Below are positions 46,897 to 58,012 of a stretch of DNA of 64,000 bases, in pieces. Each line of letters begins with the position of its first letter. Position 1 is the first letter of the stretch. This DNA comes from Balanoglossus misakiensis. Lineage: Eukaryota; Hemichordata. The stretch is taken from the NCBI GenBank assembly GCA_040954595.2, contig CM082585.2, forward strand, positions 5,456,001 through 5,520,000, read 5' to 3'. The notes under the pieces are model-generated. The model saw nothing but the letters and a program-made list of their open reading frames with translations. It did not search any database and was not told the DNA's origin. A program made the translations under genes and the position numbers.

Positions 46897-48280
46897 TGCA
46901 TGATCGGGTTCTGTCAAACCACAGGCCGTGGAATAAGAACAGTTCACCGAGTACAAACTTTTCATCAACAACCGTGGTTTTTACATGTATTTACCTGCAG
47001 TATTGTTGACAAGTCAAATACAGCAGTTTCAACAAGCTTTAAGGTGTAGAACCAAGAACCAAAAGGGTAAAAAAAAAATCCACAAAAATCACAGATCTAG
47101 TTCGTTTTAAAGTCCCAATATAGCTGCCAATTTTACCATATTTTTCACTGTTTTAATCTTTTACTTTTAATCGTAAGTCAATAGGCGACAACATTTTGAA
47201 TTTGTAGGGATTCTCATTCCCTTGTACGCACAGCATGATAGTTATGTACTCTTGCAATGCATGGCTAATTAAACAGGTGTGGCACCCGTTTATTATTAAG
47301 CATATTCGTATTTAAACATAAGCCACCTCAATGGTTCATAATGTTTTTGTGTCTACCCATCAGTAAGCTCATTGAAATGGACCAATCAAAGCTGGAATGT
47401 AAAAACATGAAAATAATGCAAAAATGGCAGCTATTGGGGCTTTAAAAAATGAACTGTAAACAGCAATGGCTTGTCCGGACCCCAGACTCTCTTGTTTTTG
47501 AAAGATATCTCAATTCTAAAAACAAAGAAAGAGCAGCATATGTGTACAGGGTATTCTTTTGTGTTGGTGTGATGTAACACTTCATGCATTAATTATGCTG
47601 TTACATCAGATGAACATGTTGCAAATTGTTTCTGTAGATCTGTAGATGCATGTCATTTGGTTAGACTAGAATTTTTGTCAAGGTGATGGGGTTTCAAAAT
47701 TCTATAACCCTTTGTGCACTTTTCAGTGTGAAGTTAGGAGTTTATGTAATGCTTTGAATAAGTCATTCAGTTAAGGGGGCTATATGTTATGCACAAACTC
47801 CCTAGCTGTATGACTGCGAATGTAATTTACATAAAGAGTCCCTAACTTGCTTATGAAAAGTCATTTATTCCTTATTCCACATTATGTCGATCACATAATA
47901 TTTTTTTTCTAATTTATTGATAAAGAGCCATGATGACTGCAGGAACAGCAGAGCTCTCCTATTTTTACTCTTCTTTACTACAGAAATTCTCTATTGTACA
48001 GCCTTTTATTGGAAATATTTGCAATAAAAATCTTCTTTTTGGCTTCTTGTACATAGTTCTGTACTTTGTGTTTTCTTCACCCATCATCGATGAAATGTCC
48101 CACAGTTCATCCAAAATCACAAATTAACCAAAGTTCGCAAAGTCGGGAATTCTTCACTTTTTGACAATTGTCATGAGCATGGAAAATTTTCATGAGCTAT
48201 AACCCAGAAAATTCTGAAATTGTCGCAAACCCCATCCCCTCTGTTTGAAAGATTTGCCGTCGCAAATGTCCAGTCCTCGC

Positions 48281-48315
48281 CCGCTAGGTGGCGCTATCCA
48301 ATGACCCCATGACCT
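48281..48315 (+). promoter_or_regulatory. CTCF-like site plus DR2 nuclear-receptor-like site upstream of zinc-finger gene A
   Basis: CCGCTAGGTGGCGCT (48281-48295) matches the CTCF core at 14 of 15 positions. TGACCCCATGACCT (48302-48315) is a direct repeat of TGACCy half-sites spaced by 2, on the opposite strand to the usual AGGTCA. Both lie within 50 bp of the start codon and are unchanged in copy B. Motif matching only. Confidence 0.4.
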
Positions 48316-48331
48316 TTAACCTATTGCAAAA

Positions 48332-50877
48332 ATGGAGGAAGCCAGGAGCACAATCATGCTGAGCAGGCTGTCGACAAGTGGAAACCGAGAAGACACGACA
48401 CCAAGGAGTTGTTTTAGCATGTGGAACCAGTTGACAAGTGCTGGTTTGTATCTATTATTATGTGTGCTCGTCTTAAGTTCGAGAAATCACTCGCAGCTCG
48501 AGGTTTTGTGTGGACCACCTCGAAAGATTTGTCGTGCGACTGTGACCTCGAGCTACGCCAGCATTGCTGCAGTTTTGCAGCCCCTCCGTCTCCCCTGGAC
48601 GATTTTTGTTTTTACGGGAAGAGGGCGGGTCCAGGGGAGATGGAGGGGCTGCAAAACTGCAGCAAAGTCATGCTGGGACTGCATTGTCGCGAAATCCTCT
48701 GATGGATAGAATATGTGAATGATTGAATGCTTAATGCCCTATTCTTTCAGAATGTTCTGAAGTGTGGAAGCAGTACAAACATTCAAATGCGTTATTTGAA
48801 ATTGCCAGCCAGTTGGAAACATCACATGGGGAAGTACGGCATCGATTTGATGTTGGCGCTGAATCCTTTGATGGTAAGTAAACATACACTTTTACTGTTA
48901 CATAATCTAATATCTATTACCAGGTTCTGACAGGGAAAATTTTGAGACACTATTGTAAACACAGAACATGTCCTTGACGTTTGCCAAATGTATGGGTAAT
49001 GAAAAAATATACGACCATGGCCACTGTTGCTAACTGTATGTACTAGTATGTCATTAGCATACAGACCAGTTTGTTGAAATCTACAATATCTTTTTTTCCC
49101 CTGTGATACAAGTTTTTTAACCCTTTTTTGTTTCCATCCAACAGATGTGTCATTGATAATCCACACCCTGGCACACTTTGGCCATATTGAAGTGAACCCA
49201 CAGGATGATGTCATCAGTGGAGATGTTGGGAAAGCACGGGTGCTGCATTATGATGGCCAAACTGGACAGTGCCAGAGATGGTCAGCCCTTGATGAGTGTT
49301 TTCCTGCCAGCAGTGAGAATGATGAGTTCGAGGCACAGCCCTGCAGCCAGACAAGTCCTGTCTGTTTCAGGAACAGCACATTTCCAACACCTTCTGAACA
49401 GGCGGGTGAACTTCAGGGACATCAACATCCAGAAACACAAAATTCATATGAAACCCCACCTCTTAACGGGATTGAAATTTTTGAAACAAATACAACTATC
49501 TCAAGACATGTACACTCAGCTGGGAAGGAATTTTCAAGCACTGAACATACCTATGTGAAAGAGCACACGCGGATCCATTCAAACAGAAGACATTTTGTAT
49601 GCAGTGAATGTGGGAAAACATTTACTCAGAGTGGCACTCTAAAAATACACATGAGGATACATACAAATGAAAGACCATTTTCATGTAATGAATGTGGGAA
49701 AAGTTTTACACGAAGTGGCAGTCTGAAGGAACACATAAGGATCCATTCAAATGAAAGACCATATTCATGTAGTGAATGTGGCAAATCTTTTTCACGAAGT
49801 GGCAATCTGAAGGAACACATAAGGATCCATTCAAATGAAAGACCATATTCATGTAGTGAATGTGGCAAATCTTTTACACGTAGTGGCAATCTGAAGGAAC
49901 ACATAAGGATCCATTCAAATGAAAGACCATATTCATGTGGTGAATGTGGCAAATCTTTTATACAAAGTGGCAGTCTGAAGGAACACTTAAGGATCCATTC
50001 AAATGAAAGACCATATTCATGTAGTGAATGTGGCAAATCTTTTACACGTAGTGGCAGTCTGAAGGAACACTTTAGGATCCATTCAAATGAAAGACCATAT
50101 TCATGTAGTGAATGTGGCAAATCTTTTACACGAAGTGGCAGTCTGAAGGAACACTTTAGGATCCATTCAAATGAAAGACCATTTGCATGCAGTGAATGTG
50201 GCAACACTTTCACAACACGTAGCAGTCTGCAGAAACACATGAGCTGTCATTCAAGTGAAAGACCATTTGCATGTGGGGAATGTGGGAAAACGTTTAAATC
50301 GAGACCGGATTTGAAGGTACACATGACCATCCATTCAAATGAAAGACCATATTCATGTAGTGAATGTGGGAAAACTTTTACACGAAGTGGCAGTCTGCAG
50401 AAACACATTAGGATCCATTCAAATGAAAGACCATATTCATGTAGTGAATGTGGCAAATCTTTTTCACGAAGTTGCAGTCTGAAGGAACACTTTAGGATCC
50501 ATTCAAATGAAAGACCATATTCATGTAGTGAATGTGGCAAATCTTTTACACGAAGTGGCAGTCTGAAGGAACACTTAAAGATCCATTCAAATGAAAGACC
50601 ATATTCATGTAGTGAATGTGGCAAATCTTTTATACAAAGTGGCAATCTGAAGGAACACTTTAGGATCCATTCAAATGAAAGACCATATTCATGTAGTGAA
50701 TGTGGCAAATCTTTTACACAAAGTGGCAGTCTGAAGGAACACTTTAGGATCCATTCAAATGAAAGACCATTTGCATGCAGTGAATGTGGCAACACTTTCA
50801 CAGCACGTAGAACTCTGAAGAAACACATGAGGCTTCATTCAAATGAAAGACCAAGCTTTCACAAGGAACAGAGTTGA
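48332..50877 (+). CDS. C2H2 zinc-finger protein A, three exons, 15 fingers
   Basis: A predicted nuclear DNA-binding protein of 655 residues. Exons: 48332-48443, 48751-48873, 49145-50877. The phases join exactly (donors ctg|gtttgt and atg|gtaagt; acceptors attctttcag and ccatccaacag). The N-terminal ~220 residues have no KRAB, BTB or SCAN domain that I recognise and include a helical stretch (ALFEIASQLETSHGEVRHRF). A finger-like remnant lacking its first cysteines (EFSSTEHTYVKEHTRIH) precedes 15 C-x2-C-x12-H-x3-H fingers. The linkers are mostly HSNERPY/F rather than TGEKPY. An AATAAA lies at 50916-50921. The whole gene is repeated at 52886-55224. The choice of donor for exon 1 is inferred from phase and from conservation in both copies. 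Confidence 0.85.
48567..48662. repeat. Hairpin in intron 1 of zinc-finger gene A
   Basis: Arms of 33 bp at 48567-48599 and 48630-48662 are inverted repeats with one mismatch (CTGCAGTTTTGCAGCCCCTC at the start of the left arm). The pairing continues imperfectly outward. Copy B has the same structure. Confidence 0.85.
49591..50838 (+). repeat. 15-finger C2H2 array of protein A (84-bp coding units)
   Basis: Each unit is 28 codons of the type CSECGKSFTRSGSLKEH. Most units differ by a few bases. Fingers 8, 9 and 15 (CSECGNTF, CGECGKTFKSRPD) are the most divergent. The opposite-strand open frames across this array are by-products of the repeat. Confidence 0.95.
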
Positions 50878-52834
50878 GAAAAATCACATGAGAATCCCAC
50901 ATGGCAGACTATTTGAATAAAGGGAATGTAGGAAATTAATCTCAAAAAGTGGACCTTTGTCTACATTTGTTTTTAATCCTAGATATATCTGCTTCCCAGT
51001 GTTATAATGATGGAAACATTGTCTACATTGTGTCGGCCAGGCCAACATGCTGTGTTGATGAAGGAGTTGATATTCAAATTGATAATGTGTTACTAAATAT
51101 ATGTAGGTATTATTTACAAAAAACATTTCAAAGTGTTGTTCATGATTTGAATAACAATGTTTGTTTCTCACACAATTCCAACCTTTGGGGTGCTTAGGCG
51201 AAACTTGATGTATAAATTCTTTGAGCGATTGAGACTCATTTTAGCAGTCCTCAACTGAGATGCAATATTTTATTTATCACATTTAAAACTTAACAGAGAG
51301 TTAGTTGACTTGTTATTGTATTTTTTACGCGGTAACATTTAAAAAAAAATATATGTACTTTTTCTCTGTAAATATGGGATTCTTCATTTGATCTGTTTTC
51401 TGTAGTTAAATCACTGCTAAATTACTATTTCCCAGCTACAGTAAAAATAATTGGTTTAATTGTAGCAGTTGTCATAATGTATTGTTTTTCCTGTTTGTTT
51501 CCTTGAAATAATTAATTGCTTTTTCCTGATTGGTTTATTTGAATGATTGCAAGTCTCTGATTGGCTGTTTCCTGCATTAAACACAGCTGCTCTCAATGTG
51601 CATACATATTCCTTTTATTCAAATCATTACCCATGTTGTTTACTATCAGATCTTGTTCCTTTGAAGCCCCAATAAAGCTGCCACTTTTACCATATTTTTC
51701 ACTGTTTCAATCTTTTTCTTTGTCAATAGGCAACAACATTTTGAATTTGTAGAGATTTTCATTCCCTTGTACGCACAGCATGACAGTTATGTACTCTTGC
51801 AATGCATGGCTAATTAAACGGGTGTGGCACCCGTTTATTATTGAGCATATTTGCATTTAAACAAAAGCCACCTCAGTGGTTCATAATGTTTTGGTGTCTA
51901 CCCATCAGTAAGCTCATTGAAATGGACCAATCAAAGCTGGAATGTAAAAACATGAAAATAATGCAAAAATGGCAGCTACTGGGGGCTTTAAAAAATGAAC
52001 TGTAAACAGCAATGGCTTGTCCGGACCCCAGAGTCTCTTGTTTTTGAAAGATATCTTAATTCTAAAAACAAAGAAAGAGCACCATATATGTACAGGGTAT
52101 TCTTTTGTGTTGGTGTGATGTAACACTTCATGCATTAATTATGATGTAACATCACATGAAAATGTTGCAAATTGTTTCTGTAGATCTGTAGATGCATGTC
52201 ATTTGGTTAGACTAGAATTTTTGTCAAGGTGATGGGGTTTCAAAATTCTATTACCCTTTGTGCACTTTTCAGTGTGAAGTTAGGAGTTTATGTAATGCTT
52301 TGAATAAGTCATTCAGTTAAGGGGGCTATATGTTATGCACAAACTCCCTAGCTGTATGACTGCGAATGTAATTTACATAAAGAGTCCCTAACTTGCTTAT
52401 GAAAAGTCATTTATTCCTTTTTCCACATTATGTCGATCACATAATATTTTTTTTCTAATTTATTGATAAAGAGCCATGATGACTGCAGGAACAGCAGAGC
52501 TCTCCTATTTTTACTCTTCTTTACTACAGAAATTCTCTATTGTACAGCCTTTTATTGGAAATATTTGCAATAAAAATCTTCTTTTTGGCTTCTTGTACAT
52601 AGTTCTGTACTTTGTGTTTTCTTCACCCATCATCGATGAAATGTCCCACAGTTCATCCAAAATCACAAATTAACCAAAGTTCGCAAAGTCGGGAATTCTT
52701 CACTTTTTGACAATTGTCATGAGCTATAACGCATGGAAAATTTTCATGAGCTATAACCCAGAAAATTCTGAAATTGTCGCAAACCCCATCCCCTCTGTTT
52801 GAAAGATTTGCCGTCGCAAATGTCCAGTCCTCGC

Positions 52835-52869
52835 CCGCTAGGTGGCGCTATCCAATGACCCCATGACCT
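52835..52869 (+). promoter_or_regulatory. CTCF-like site plus DR2-like site upstream of zinc-finger gene B
   Basis: The CTCF-like motif is at 52835-52849 and the TGACCy direct repeat at 52856-52869, identical to the pair in front of gene A. Confidence 0.4.
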
Positions 52870-52885
52870 TTAACCTATTGCAAAA

Positions 52886-55224
52886 ATGGAGGAAGCCAGG
52901 AGCACAATCATGCTGAGCAGGCTGTCGACAAGTGGAAACCGAGAAGACACGACACCAAGGAGTTGTTTTAGCATGTGGAACCAGTTGACAAGTGCTGGTT
53001 TGTATCTATTATTATGTGTGCTCGTCTTAAGTTCGAGAAATCACTCGCAGCTCGAGGTTTTGTGTGGACCACCTCGAAAGATTTGTCGTGCGACTGTGAC
53101 CTCGAGCTACGCCAGCATTGCTGCAGTTTTGCAGCCCCTCCGTCTCCCCTGGACGATTTTTGTTTTTTTTTACGGGGAGAGGGCGGGTCCAGGGGAGATG
53201 GAGGGGCTGCAAAACTGCAGCAAAGTCATGCTGGGACTGCATTGTCGCGAAATCCTCTGATGGATAGAATATGTGAATGATTGAATGCTTAATGCCCTAT
53301 TCTTTCAGAATGTTCTGAAGTGTGGAAGCAGTACAAACATTCAAATGCGTTATTTGAAATTGCCAGCCAGTTGGAAACATCACATGGGGAAGTACGGCAT
53401 CGATTTGATGTTGGCGCTGAATCCTTTGATGGTAAGTAAACATACACTTTTACTGTTACATAATCTAATATCTACATGTATTACCAGGTTCAGACAGGGA
53501 ACATTTTGAGACACTATTTGCCTATGGTAAACACAGAACATGTCCTTGACGTCTGCCAAATGTATGGGTAATGAAAAAATATACGACCATGGCCACTGTT
53601 GCTAACTACATGTGCTAGTACAATGGTGCTAGTATGTCATCAGCATACAGACCAGTTTGTTGAAATCTACAATATCTTCTTTTTCCCCTGTGATACAAGT
53701 TTTTTAACCCTTTTTTGTTTCCATCCAACAGATGTGTCATTGATAATCCACACCCTGGCACACTTTGGCCATATTGAAGTGAACCCACAGGATGATGTCA
53801 TCAGTGGAGATGTTGAACAAGAACTTGGGAAAGCACAGGTGCTGCATTATGATGGCCAAACTGGACAGTGCCAGAGATGGTCAGCCCTGGATGAGTGTAT
53901 TCCTGCCAGCAGTGAGAATGATGAGTTCGAGGCACAGCCCTGCAGCCAGACAAGACCTGACTGTTTCAGGAACAGCACATTTCCAACACCTTCTGAACAG
54001 GCTGGTGAACTTCAGGGACATCAACATCCAGAAACACAAAATTCGCATGAAGCCCCACCTCCTCACGGGATTGAAATGATTGAAACAAATACAACTATCT
54101 CAAGACATGTACACTCAGCTGGGAAGGAATTTTCAAGCACTGAACATACCTATGTGAAAGAGCGCACGCGGATCCATTCAAACAGAAGACATTTTGTATG
54201 CAGTGAATGTGGGAAAACATTCACTCAGAGTGGCACTCTCAAAATACACATGAGGATACATACAAATGAAAGACCATATTTATGTAGTGAATGTGGCAAA
54301 TCTTTTACACGAAGTGGCAGTCTGAAGGAACACATGAGGATCCATTCAAATGAAAGACCGTATTCATGCAGTGAATGTGGCAAATCTTTTAAACGGAATG
54401 TCGATCTGAAGGAACACATAAGGATCCATTCAAATGAAAGACCATATTCATGTAGTGAATGTGGGAAAACTTTTACACGGAGTAGTGGTCTGAAGGAACA
54501 CTTAAGGATCCATTCAAATGAAAGACCATATTCATGTAGTGAATGTGGCAAATCTTTTATACAAAGTGGCGGTCTGAAGGAACACTTAAAGATCCATTCA
54601 AATGAAAGACCATTTTCATGTAGTGAATGTGGCAAATCTTTTTTACGAAGTGGCAGTCTGAAGGAACACTTTAGGATCCATTCAAATGAAAGACCATTTT
54701 CATGTAGTGAATGTGGCAAATCTTTTTCACGAAGTGGCAATCTGAAGGAACACTTAAAGATCCATTCAAATGAAAGACCATATTCATGTAGTGAATGTGG
54801 CAAATCTTTTATACAAAGTGGCAGTCTGAAGAAACACTTTAAGATCCATTCAAATGAAAGACCATTTTCATGTAGTGAATGTGGCAAATCTTTTTCACGA
54901 AGTGGCAATCTGAAGGAACACTTAAAGATCCATTCAAATGAAAGACCATATTCATGTAGTGAATGTGGCAAATCTTTTATACAAAGTGGCAGTCTGAAGA
55001 AACACTTTAAGATCCATTCAAATGAAATACCATATTCATGTAGTGAATGTGGCAAATCTTTTACACGAAGTGGCAGTCTGAAGGAACACTTTAGGATCCA
55101 TTCAAATGAAAGACCATTTGCATGCAGTGAATGTGGCAACACTTTCACAGCACGTAGCACTCTGAAGAAACACATGAGGCTTCATTCAAGTGAAAGACCA
55201 AGCATTCACAAGGAACAGAGTTGA
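52886..55224 (+). CDS. C2H2 zinc-finger protein B, three exons, 12 fingers
   Basis: Tandem paralogue of the gene at 48332, predicted 575 residues. Exons: 52886-52997, 53309-53431, 53732-55224, with identical exon structure and phases. Differences from copy A: a 12-bp insertion adds EQEL in the N-terminal part, and there are 12 fingers instead of 15. Fingers 7-8 and 9-10 are a nearly exact 168-bp duplication (54691-54858 and 54859-55026). One linker has changed from NERPY to NEIPY. AATAAA lies at 55263-55268 and another at 55754-55759, the latter in a block missing from copy A. Confidence 0.85.
53121..53220. repeat. Hairpin in intron 1 of zinc-finger gene B
   Basis: Arms at 53121-53153 and 53188-53220 match those of copy A; only the loop differs in length. 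Confidence 0.85.
54190..55185 (+). repeat. 12-finger C2H2 array of protein B
   Basis: Twelve 84-bp units, all with intact C2H2 ligands. It contains an internal two-finger (168-bp) tandem duplication at 54691-55026, showing expansion by unit duplication after the gene itself duplicated. Confidence 0.95.
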
Positions 55225-56714
55225 GAAGAATCACATGAGAATCCCACATGGCAGACTATTTGAATAAAGGGAATGTAGGAAATTAATCTCAAAAAGTGGA
55301 CCTTTGTCTACATTTGTTTTTAATCCTAGATATATCTGCTTCCCAGTGTTATAATGATGGAAACATTGTCTACATTATGTCGGCCAGGCCAACATGCTGT
55401 GTTGATGAAGGAGTTGATATTCAAATTGATAATGTGTTGCTAAATATATCTAGGTATTATTTACAAAAAAAATTCAAACTGTTATTCATGATTTGAATAA
55501 CAATTTGTTTCTCACACAATTCCAACCTTTGGGGTGCTTAGGCGAAACTTGATGTATAAATTCTTTGAGCAATTGAGAAATAGCTGTAACGGACTCATTT
55601 TAGCAGTCCTCAACTCAGATGCAATATTTTATTTATCACATTTAAAACTTAACAGAGAGTGAGTTGACTTGTTATTGTATTTTGTACGCAGTAACATTTA
55701 AAAAAAAATATGTGTACTTTTTCTCTGTAAATATGGGATTCTTCATTTCCTGAAATAAAGCTTAATTATAATATCAATGAACTATGAGTGTCTACTACTA
55801 AAAGTATGTTTTACTAGTTTTTATAGCTCTCACAAGATTTGTGCGATGTCACCCACCACCAGGGTCTCAACCCCAGCATAAGTGAAACAGAGATATTTGA
55901 TCTGTTTTCTGTAGTCAAATCACTGCTAAACTACTATTTCCCAGCTACAGTAAAAATAATTGGTTTCATTGTATCAGTTGTCATAATGTATTGTTTTTCC
56001 TGTTTGTTTCCTTGAAATAATTAATTGGTTTTTCCTGATTGGTTCATTTGAATTATTGCAAGTCCCTGATTGGCTGCTTCCTGCATTAAACACAGCTGCT
56101 CTCAATGAGCATACATATTCATTTTATTCAAATCATTACCTATGTTGTTTACTATCAGTGATCTGTGATTGGTCAGTCTGCCCAGGCAAAATTTGTTTAT
56201 CAATAGGTGCACAAAAATTACGAATAAATTACTCAAGTCAGACCTTCTGAGGCAGCAGTGGTGGTTCCAGTCACATTTTTCATGTCCCCATTTTCTCCGA
56301 CTTCCCAGTGAAAAAACTCAATTTTACCCTCCCCATTTTCCATGCTTGGTGTTGCTGTCCGCTGAAGAAGTTACTACATTGATTTTGAGGTAAGTCATGG
56401 CTTTGTTTTCCCTTTGGGAACAGAACTCAATGTTTCAGTGCAAGTCTGGCGAAATTGTCCAGGAATATTTTGCGAGTATCCATTGTATGGGGGGGGGGTG
56501 TCTTTTGCTCAAGCATGGCATGGAGAATTTGCTGTTCAGTTTGTGCCAGTGGCTGCACACACTTTGTTCAACTTTGCTTCACTACAAAGTTCAAAACATA
56601 CCAGTTTATGTAGCTCTAAATTCACAAATGCAACTTGTGGGAATTTCATTTCTGTTATTTTAGTGGTGAATTTGCCTTCATTCAACTGATTTTTCTTTTG
56701 TTTGCTTTACTTAG

Positions 56715-56781
56715 AACATTGTGGATGCAACACTTCACCAAGCCCAACTGAACGTGTGTGGTCTTCAATGGAGCAGTGAAG
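56715..56781 (+). CDS. Candidate internal exon of an unrecognised gene
   Basis: Between a clear acceptor (tgctttacttag) and donor (gaag|gtacgt) the frame reads NIVDATLHQAQLNVCGLQWS plus two more codons, ending one base into a codon. Its phase fits the candidate exon at 60869. No domain is recognised. It could be chance. Confidence 0.35.
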
Positions 56782-56903
56782 GTACGTCACTCATTACAGT
56801 TACTAAGATTCAGTCAGTTAGAAATATTGATGGCAGACAATCGAGTTCATGTTGACTCGCTAGATAATTTAAGTTCGTTGGAGCAGTTGTCCAAAATTAT
56901 TCA

Positions 56904-56943
56904 GTGCAACCACAGGGAACTTAGTAATTTTGTTATTGTTATT

Positions 56944-56976
<33 letters not shown>

Positions 56977-57322
56977 AAGATTGGTAATAAAATTTTTAAA
57001 AAAATCAATGTTCATTTCTTGCTATGTTTGTCGATGTTGTAGATAACTGTAAAAAAAACCCAACCATAATCGTGGAAAACACGACCTAGGTCGCCGAATG
57101 TCAATACCGCCTGTATGTAAGACGGTAGTGACATTCGGCGACCTAGGTCGTGTTTTCCACGATTATGGTTGGGTTTTTTTTACAGTTATCTACAACATCG
57201 ACAAACATAGCAAGAAATGAACATTGATTTTTTTTTAAATTTTATTACCAATCTTAACAACAACAACAACAACAACAACAACAATAACAATAACAAAATT
57301 ACTAAGTTCCCTGTGGTGCAAC
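56904..57322. mobile_element. Long-arm foldback DNA element 2, same terminal family
   Basis: Left arm 56911-57103 and right arm 57129-57315 form an inverted repeat of about 190 bp with a 25-nt loop. The ends read CACAGGGAACTTAG and its inverse, matching element 1 in 13 of 14 bases. GTGCAAC flanks it at 56904-56910 and 57316-57322. The arms carry a (GTT)n/(AAC)n tract near the ends, in the position of the (ATT)n tract of element 1. No coding capacity. Confidence 0.85.
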
Positions 57323-58012
57323 AACAACAAAGTTGCACAGGGCAAGCCCTTTGAAGAAAATAACAATAGGCCATTTTCATGACCCCAACATATTGGCTTT
57401 CTATTGGTACAAATCCATCAGTCAGCAAGAAGTACAAATTTTGCACTTTTGAAGTTATTTTGAATCATCTTTATTTTGTACAAACTGTTGATATCAAAGA
57501 AAGGTCAAAAAGAGCAACTTTCATTTTGACTTGGTTTCCTCAAATAAATAAACATTGCCACATAGTAGTATTTGGGCGTATTTCAAAAAGTCAAATGACA
57601 TAGAAATCTTCATTTCAAAATAGGTCAACAGAGCAGATTTGTTCCTTTAGTAATGAACAATCAAGGAATAAAATCCTAAGGAAATTGTGATATATGCTTA
57701 ACAGTGGTGTGCTTTTGTTCTTTGTGGGATGTGTGTGGGCAATGCCAAGTTCACATGTGTTAAAAGTAGGTTAATCAATGATGAGACATACATTCTAACT
57801 TTTGAATAACCTTTTTTGCTGAAGTTAGAAAAATTAATAATTATTCATTTAACGCAAACAATATAGCAAGGTTGTCTGGATAGCAATATGAAGCAACAGT
57901 CTTGGTGCATGGTCATCTTATATTAGACCATCCCCAGAGGTTTTACTGATCTCTGTGGCTGTTGTGAGGCTGTCTGGATAGCCTATGAAATTACAGCAAA
58001 TTTTGTCAAATT
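57323..58012. other. Stretch between foldback element 2 and the satellite
   Basis: No supported gene or repeat was seen. Confidence 0.5.

Larger units (their letters stand above)
47092..51649 (+). repeat. Tandem segmental duplication, unit A (~4.56 kb)
   Basis: Unit A runs from the CAGATCT at 47092 to TACTATCAG at 51649. It is collinear with unit B over about 1.2 kb of upstream sequence, all three exons, both introns and the 3' flank. It lacks about 150 bp present in unit B (around 55750-55893). Confidence 0.9.
51647..56158 (+). repeat. Tandem segmental duplication, unit B (~4.51 kb)
   Basis: Unit B starts at CAGATCTTG immediately where unit A ends, and finishes at the matching TACTATCAG at 56158. 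The shared CAG at the breakpoints suggests a simple tandem duplication. Flanking non-coding sequence is very similar to unit A, with small indels. Confidence 0.9.

Noticed and set aside
48444-48709. Extension of zinc-finger exon 1 through the hairpin as coding sequence
   Set aside because: Exon 1 joins exon 2 in perfect phase at 48443. The extension crosses the hairpin and changes frame between the two copies because of loop indels.
49626-50828. Long minus-strand open frames across zinc-finger array A (204 and 193 codons)
   Set aside because: They are repeats of the opposite strand of the 84-bp finger unit (DLPHSLHEYGLSFEW). No independent sign of coding.
54225-55175. 316-codon minus-strand open frame in zinc-finger gene B
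   Set aside because: Same by-product of the finger repeat; stop-free only because the unit is.
56397-56689. Two overlapping frames with several cysteines (for example GTELNVSVQVWRNCPG)
   Set aside because: They look somewhat protein-like, but the two frames overlap, no splice sites fit and no family is recognised.
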